Under the pieces are notes generated by a model that saw only the letters and a list, made by a program, of their open reading frames with translations, made no database searches and was not told where the DNA came from. Made by a program: the position numbers and the translations under genes. A stretch of DNA of 64,000 nt, taken from assembly GCA_021849295.1 (NCBI GenBank), contig JAJZTA010000009.1, positions 30,425 through 94,424 on the forward strand. Reading direction: 5' to 3'. Shown in pieces: positions 59,257 to 64,000 of this stretch. The stretch's first letter is position 1. Each line of letters starts with the position of its first letter. This DNA comes from Pseudomonadota bacterium. GTDB lineage: Bacteria > Pseudomonadota > Alphaproteobacteria > Micavibrionales > UBA2020.

Positions 59257-61947
59257 TTACAGCCACTGGCCAAAGCGACGGATGTACCAGAACTTGACGA
59301 GTTGTGTCAATGTGCAATATCCGAATAACGTCAGCGCGAGGTAAGAAAAATAGCTCATAGGTAGCGGCACAAGCCCGACGCGTGCGCCCAGGGGCACGAA
59401 CGGAAGGGCGATGCCGATCGCCATAATAACCAGCGTGAGCAGCAGGACGGGCATGGACGGCATGCTTTGAAAAAACGGTATCTTCTGCGTACGGATCATA
59501 TGCACGATCAGCGTTTGGGACAAAAGGCCTTCGATAAACCAGCCGGACTGGAACAGAGACTGCACGTCAGGATTATTGGCTTTGAAAACAAACCACATCA
59601 GGCAGAACGTGGTGACATCAAAGATGGAACTGGTGGGGCCAAGAAAGATCATGAAGCGGGCGATATGCCCCGCTTCCCACTTGCGCGGTTTTTCGAGATA
59701 TTCAGGATCAACGGAGTCCCAAGGGATCGAAATCTGCGAAATATCGTAAAGCAGGTTCTGAATCAGAAGCTGGATCGCCATCATCGGCAGGAACGGCAGG
59801 AAGGCGCTTGCGATCAAGACGCTGAAGACATTTCCGAAGTTGGAACTTGCCGTCATGTTTATGTACTTAATGATGTTCCCGAATGTGCGGCGACCTTCTA
59901 CGACACCATCTTCCAGCACCATTAGGCTTTTTTCCAGCAGGATGATGTCCGCAGACTCCTTGGCGATATCTACCGCCGTATCCACGGAAATGCCGACATC
60001 GGCGTCGCGCAGCGAGGGCGCGTCGTTGATGCCATCCCCCAGATAACCGACCGTATGACCGCGGCTTTGCAGGGCGCGGATCACGCGGGCCTTTTGAAGT
60101 GGCGCCATTCTGGCGAAAATGGTGGTGTTTTCCGCCCTGCCCGCCAAAACCTCGTCCGTCATGCCATCTACATCACTACCGAGGAGTAGACCTTCGATTT
60201 TAAGACCGACTTCCTTGCAGATTTTCTGGGTGACAATTTCATTGTCGCCCGTGATGACTTTCACGGCGACACCATGTTGCCACAGCGCGGGAATGGCTCT
60301 TTTGGCGGATTCTTTCGGCGGATCAAGGAAAGCCATATACCCGGCCAGAGTCATGTCCGTTTCGTCGTTCACGGTATACGTCCTGTTTTCGGCGGGGAGC
60401 CATTTGTAGGCGACGGCGAGAACGCGCAACCCATCTTCGTTCAAATCCCGCACGGTCTTGCTCACACGGTCGTGCAGGATATCCGAATAGGGAACGATGC
60501 CGCCACCCGCCATGCCGTTTTCGTCAACCTGGCTGCAAATGGCACTGATTTCCCCGGGCGCGCCCTTGCAGATGAGAAGATTGCGCCCGTCTTCCGTCCT
60601 GACGATAACAGACATGCGCCGACGTATGAAATCAAAAGGGATTTCGTCGATCTTGTGATAGTCTTTACCAAAGGTCTTCAGGCCATTTTCTTCGCCGTAC
60701 TGGATGACGGCCTTGTCCAGCAGATTGCGCAGCCCCGTTTGATAAAAGCTGTTAAGATAAGCGAACTTCAGCACCTGGGAATCCTCATTGCCGTAAATAT
60801 CGAGGTGGCGCTCGAGGATGATCTTGTCCTGCGTCAGAGTGCCTGTCTTGTCGGTGCAAAGGATATCCATCGCACCAAAGTTCTGAATGGAGTTGAGGCG
60901 TTTCACGATGGTTTTTCGTTTCGCCATCACGACAGCGCCCTTGGCAAGGTTGGTGCTCACGATCATGGGCAGCATTTCCGGCGTCAGGCCCACAGCGACG
61001 GACACCGAAAACAGCAGGGCGTCGAGCCAGTTATGCTTGGTAAACCCGTTGATCAGAAAAACGACGGGCACCATGACGGCCATGAAACGGATCAAGACCC
61101 AGCTGACTTTGTTAATCCCCCTGTCGAAACTCGTCAGGGGCCGCTTGCCGACAAGATTTCTGGCCATCGTGCCGAAATAGGTGTTGTTACCCGTGGCGAC
61201 GACGACCGCCATCCCTGTGCCGCTGACGACGTTTGTGCCCATCAAGCAAAGGTTCCTCATTTCGAGAGGGGAAGCGGTCTGAGCGTCCAGAGCATTGGCA
61301 TGGTCAGGAAGGGTGTCATACTTTTCTACAGGAACGGATTCCCCCGTCAGAACGGCTTGACTAATGAAAAGGTCTTTTGACCCAAGGCAGCGCAAATCGG
61401 CAGGGATCATGTCGCCCGCGGCAAGCTGGACGATATCCCCAGGCACCAGTTCGGCGACGGGAATTTCCTCTATGGGCCGCCCCTTGCGAAGAACGGCGGC
61501 TGTCGTCCGCACCATGGTCTTCAATTGCTCTGCCGCCTGCGCGGAGCGGAATTCCTGCCAGAACCGCAAAATGACGCTGATGCCGACCATTGCGGAGAGG
61601 ACGATGATCGTCTTGTAGGAGCGGTCGCCGGGAGCCGCCATGATAACGTCCGTCACAAGGGAAACGCAGCCCAGAAACACCAATACCCCGATAAACGGAT
61701 TGATAAAGGCCTCGCCCAGCTGCATATACCATGTCGGCGGTTTCTCGTGCGCCACTTCATTGAGGCCGTAACGCTCACGGGTGCTTTCAACCGCTTCTGC
61801 CGCCAGCCCCTCCATGTCGGTTTGCAGGAAGCTAAGGACCCGGGTATTGTCCATGCGGGCGATCGCCAGTAGTTGCTCCGACATATGCGCAGAACCTTTC
61901 AGCGCGCTACTGGCCTTACGCGAGGAAAAATCTTCCTTGTTCATCAT
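59257..61947 (-). CDS. mgtA: magnesium-translocating P-type ATPase
   Basis: DILCTDKTGTLTQDKI, TGESVPVEK, VGYLGDGINDAPSLRDADVGISVDTAVDIAKESADIILLEKSLMVLEDGV. Confidence 0.95.
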   Translation of the reverse strand: MMNKEDFSSRKASSALKGSAHMSEQLLAIARMDNTRVLSFLQTDMEGLAAEAVESTRERYGLNEVAHEKPPTWYMQLGEAFINPFIGVLVFLGCVSLVTDVIMAAPGDRSYKTIIVLSAMVGISVILRFWQEFRSAQAAEQLKTMVRTTAAVLRKGRPIEEIPVAELVPGDIVQLAAGDMIPADLRCLGSKDLFISQAVLTGESVPVEKYDTLPDHANALDAQTASPLEMRNLCLMGTNVVSGTGMAVVVATGNNTYFGTMARNLVGKRPLTSFDRGINKVSWVLIRFMAVMVPVVFLINGFTKHNWLDALLFSVSVAVGLTPEMLPMIVSTNLAKGAVVMAKRKTIVKRLNSIQNFGAMDILCTDKTGTLTQDKIILERHLDIYGNEDSQVLKFAYLNSFYQTGLRNLLDKAVIQYGEENGLKTFGKDYHKIDEIPFDFIRRRMSVIVRTEDGRNLLICKGAPGEISAICSQVDENGMAGGGIVPYSDILHDRVSKTVRDLNEDGLRVLAVAYKWLPAENRTYTVNDETDMTLAGYMAFLDPPKESAKRAIPALWQHGVAVKVITGDNEIVTQKICKEVGLKIEGLLLGSDVDGMTDEVLAGRAENTTIFARMAPLQKARVIRALQSRGHTVGYLGDGINDAPSLRDADVGISVDTAVDIAKESADIILLEKSLMVLEDGVVEGRRTFGNIIKYINMTASSNFGNVFSVLIASAFLPFLPMMAIQLLIQNLLYDISQISIPWDSVDPEYLEKPRKWEAGHIARFMIFLGPTSSIFDVTTFCLMWFVFKANNPDVQSLFQSGWFIEGLLSQTLIVHMIRTQKIPFFQSMPSMPVLLLTLVIMAIGIALPFVPLGARVGLVPLPMSYFSYLALTLFGYCTLTQLVKFWYIRRFGQWL

Positions 61948-62285
61948 CCATCCTCCGTTCCTTTAGCTCTGGGCAACTCAGTGAGAACAGTGCTTACGGG
62001 GGGGGCAGAGAAGAAACTATGGCTATGTACAACAGAAAATGTCAAGAAGTCCTGTTAAAACCGGCTTTTTATGTAGGAGCGGAGCCCCGGGGGGGAAGCC
62101 TGACCAATACGTCCTGTAGCTTGCCGGGAGACCTCACTCAGTCCTTTATACACAAACGCAAGTGACTACTAGGCTCATCGGGCACTGGCTTCTCCTTTGT
62201 TGGCAACACATACGGGTTCTTTCTATACCCATTTCATTATTCCCGTCAAACAAAAAAGCGATATTTCTGTGGTCAAAACCCATTA

Positions 62286-63064
62286 GGGCCCAGACTAGGT
62301 TCAGACTCATTAAATCCACCATACAATAGCAGCAACGAGGCAGATGGAAGCGAGAAAGACCCGCGCCAGCCTGTCGTAACGGGTGAAGATACGCCGGAAG
62401 TCCTTGAGCCTGTTGAAAGCGCGTTCGATTTTGTTTCTGGATTTGTAGGCGGTTTTATTGAACGAAAAGGGCTGCACTCTGTTGCATTTATTTGGAATGA
62501 CGGCCTTCGTGCCGCGACGGGTCATCCACGCACGCAAGGGCGCGCTATCGTAAGCCTTGTCACCGAGAAGCTGTTTCGGTGGCGCTTTTCTGCGGATCAG
62601 CTTTTGAGCGGCGGGACAGTCATGCACGTTGCGGCAGGTCAGGAAAAGGCTGCAAAAACGGCCTTTATCATCTGCGAGTGCGTGTATCTTCGTATTGCGC
62701 CCGCCGCGTGACCTGCCGATAGCCTGCTTTTGCTCCCCCCTTTTCCGCCCGATGCCGAGCGGTGCGCCTTGACGTGCGTGCTGTCGATCATCAGCATCTC
62801 CGCCACCCCAGCGCTGTCGGCAAAAGCATGAAACAGCCGCTCCCACACGCCGCGCTTCGCCCACCGCACAAAACGGTTATAGACAGTCTTTGCGGGGCCG
62901 TATTCCTTCGGGCAGTCGCACCAGCGGCAGCCGCTGCGCAAAACATGCACGATGCCGCTGATGACACGCCGGTCATCCACGCGCTCCTTGCCGCGCACGT
63001 CCTGCGGCAGATGTGGCGCAATCTTTTGCCATTGGTCGTCGTTCAGCCAGAATAAATTGCTCAT
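62286..63064 (-). mobile_element. IS5-family insertion sequence (right end not recognised)
   Basis: transposase in two overlapping frames plus left-end-like sequence gggcccagactaggttcagactcatt at 62286. Confidence 0.7.
62310..63064 (-). CDS. IS5-family transposase, two ORFs joined by a -1 shift at AAAAGGGGGG
   Basis: ORF A ...DSTHVKAHRSASGGKGG; ORF B GEQKQAIGRSRGGRNTKIHALADDKGR...; shift at 62744-62735. Confidence 0.85.
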
Positions 63065-63071
63065 GTCCCTG

Positions 63072-63170
63072 TGACCTGCGCCCCTATTTTAGCCCGTCAG
63101 GAAGTAGAGTCGTGCCGGGGTTATAGACGGGCGACTGCCACCCGTCAACAGATTGCAGGGGGGCAGGTCA
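63072..63170. mobile_element. MITE-like 99-bp element with 14-bp terminal inverted repeats
   Basis: TGACCTGCGCCCCT at left, AGGGGGGCAGGTCA at right (one mismatch), no coding capacity. Confidence 0.45.
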
Positions 63171-63171
63171 C

Positions 63172-63498
63172 GGGGAACGTCATCGGTACGGTACGCACTC
63201 TCTTTTTGAAGCCATTGTTCTTAAGGCGCGGGAAAAGCATCTGGCCGGAGCAACCGTACTGCGCAGCCCTATGGGTTACGGTCATTCAAGCCTGCTGCAT
63301 ACGACGAACATCCTGCAACTCTCCGATGACCTGCCGGTCGTCATAGAGATCGTTGACGTGCCGGAGAAAATCGACGAATTTCTGCCCGTTTTGAAAGATA
63401 TGATGAATGGTGACGGAATGGTGATGATGGAGTATGCGCATGTCATGTTCTATGGCCCTGCGGATAAGAAAAATGATGCGGTAGGCGCGGCAGAATGA
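63172..63498 (+). pseudogene. DUF190 family protein, N-terminus lost at element junction
   Basis: THSLFEAIVLKAREKHLAGATVLRSPMGYGHSSLLHTTNILQLSDDLPVVIEIVDVPEKIDEFLPVL. Confidence 0.8.
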
Positions 63499-63882
63499 AA
63501 AGAAAAATAATAAGCTTTGCACAAAGGCACCTAAAAATTGTTTTCGGGGTCGGTCTAAAACCTCTCTGTTAATGCAAATAACACCCCTTAGTAAAGAATT
63601 TAAGAAATCCGATACCAACCGTACATAAAACACAGACAACAAACATATCCTTCTTAAAATGCGCTCTTCTGCTGAGATCGCAGATGGGATAGGCAGGAAA
63701 ATACTGGAGAGACTCGTCCGGAAATTAACGGGAGCAGACCCAAAAGCCATTGCTTTGCGCTTTGTCTTTATGTTCGGTGTCATCGGTCTGTTCGCCGACT
63801 TCACTTAATCTACTTTAAAGATTCTCATTTCCTTTGAAAATTACGGTTCAGGCAGTATTATAGGCCAAAATAGGCTATATTC

Positions 63883-63921
63883 TCCCCGTAGCTCAGCAGG
63901 ATAGAGCGGCAGTTTCCTAAT
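63883..63921 (+). repeat. tRNA-Arg(CCT) 5'-half, copy 2 of 39-nt direct repeat
   Basis: identical to 58007-58045, then diverges. Confidence 0.85.
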
Positions 63922-64000
63922 CCATAGGTCTTATAATAATCCTCCCCTATTAATCTAAAATAATCATTTAATATCAATATATTACAAATTATCTTGCTAT

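Noticed and set aside
63286-63804. 172-aa minus-strand ORF near the window end
   Set aside because: Antisense to the DUF190 fragment and intergenic sequence; no domain signal.
1-64000. CRISPR array or cas genes
   Set aside because: No regularly spaced short repeats or Cas-like ORFs seen.

Overview
This 64 kb window is chromosomal DNA from a GC-rich alphaproteobacterium; that assignment is inferred from gene content, CtrA-like motifs and protein character. Most of it is ordinary chromosome: flagellin plus a TPR/GT41-type glycosyltransferase coupled to cysQ-cysD-cysNC; SCO1/CtaG; MscS; lpd; a five-gene hut locus (U,H,G,I,F); ihfB; ubiH-like; argE; rpmI-rplT; tesA with ybbA/ybbP-like ABC genes; Bax-inhibitor; an ABC-2 exporter; fhs; an MCP; and a DinG-like helicase. 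The accessory signals are: (i) a tRNA-Ala(GGC) followed by a 5'-truncated large serine recombinase fused head-to-head with a 5'-truncated alcohol dehydrogenase; (ii) a 5.9 kb island (MgtA ATPase, IS481 remnant, IS5 with frameshift, MITE-like element, truncated DUF190) bounded by two identical 39-nt copies of a tRNA-Arg 5' half. The least-explained items are a secreted-looking protein made of three ~123-aa repeats of degenerate EF-hand pairs with a perfect CtrA box (like the flagellin gene), a candidate ~90-nt sRNA upstream of it, a two-gene orphan operon (47440-48848), and a SpoIIAA/STAS-like protein with a histone-like Lys/Ala/Pro tail. Several genes are split by single frameshifts (YHYH protein, a membrane protein, an MCP), which may be pseudogenes or sequencing indels. 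All assignments are by reading only; no database searches were run.
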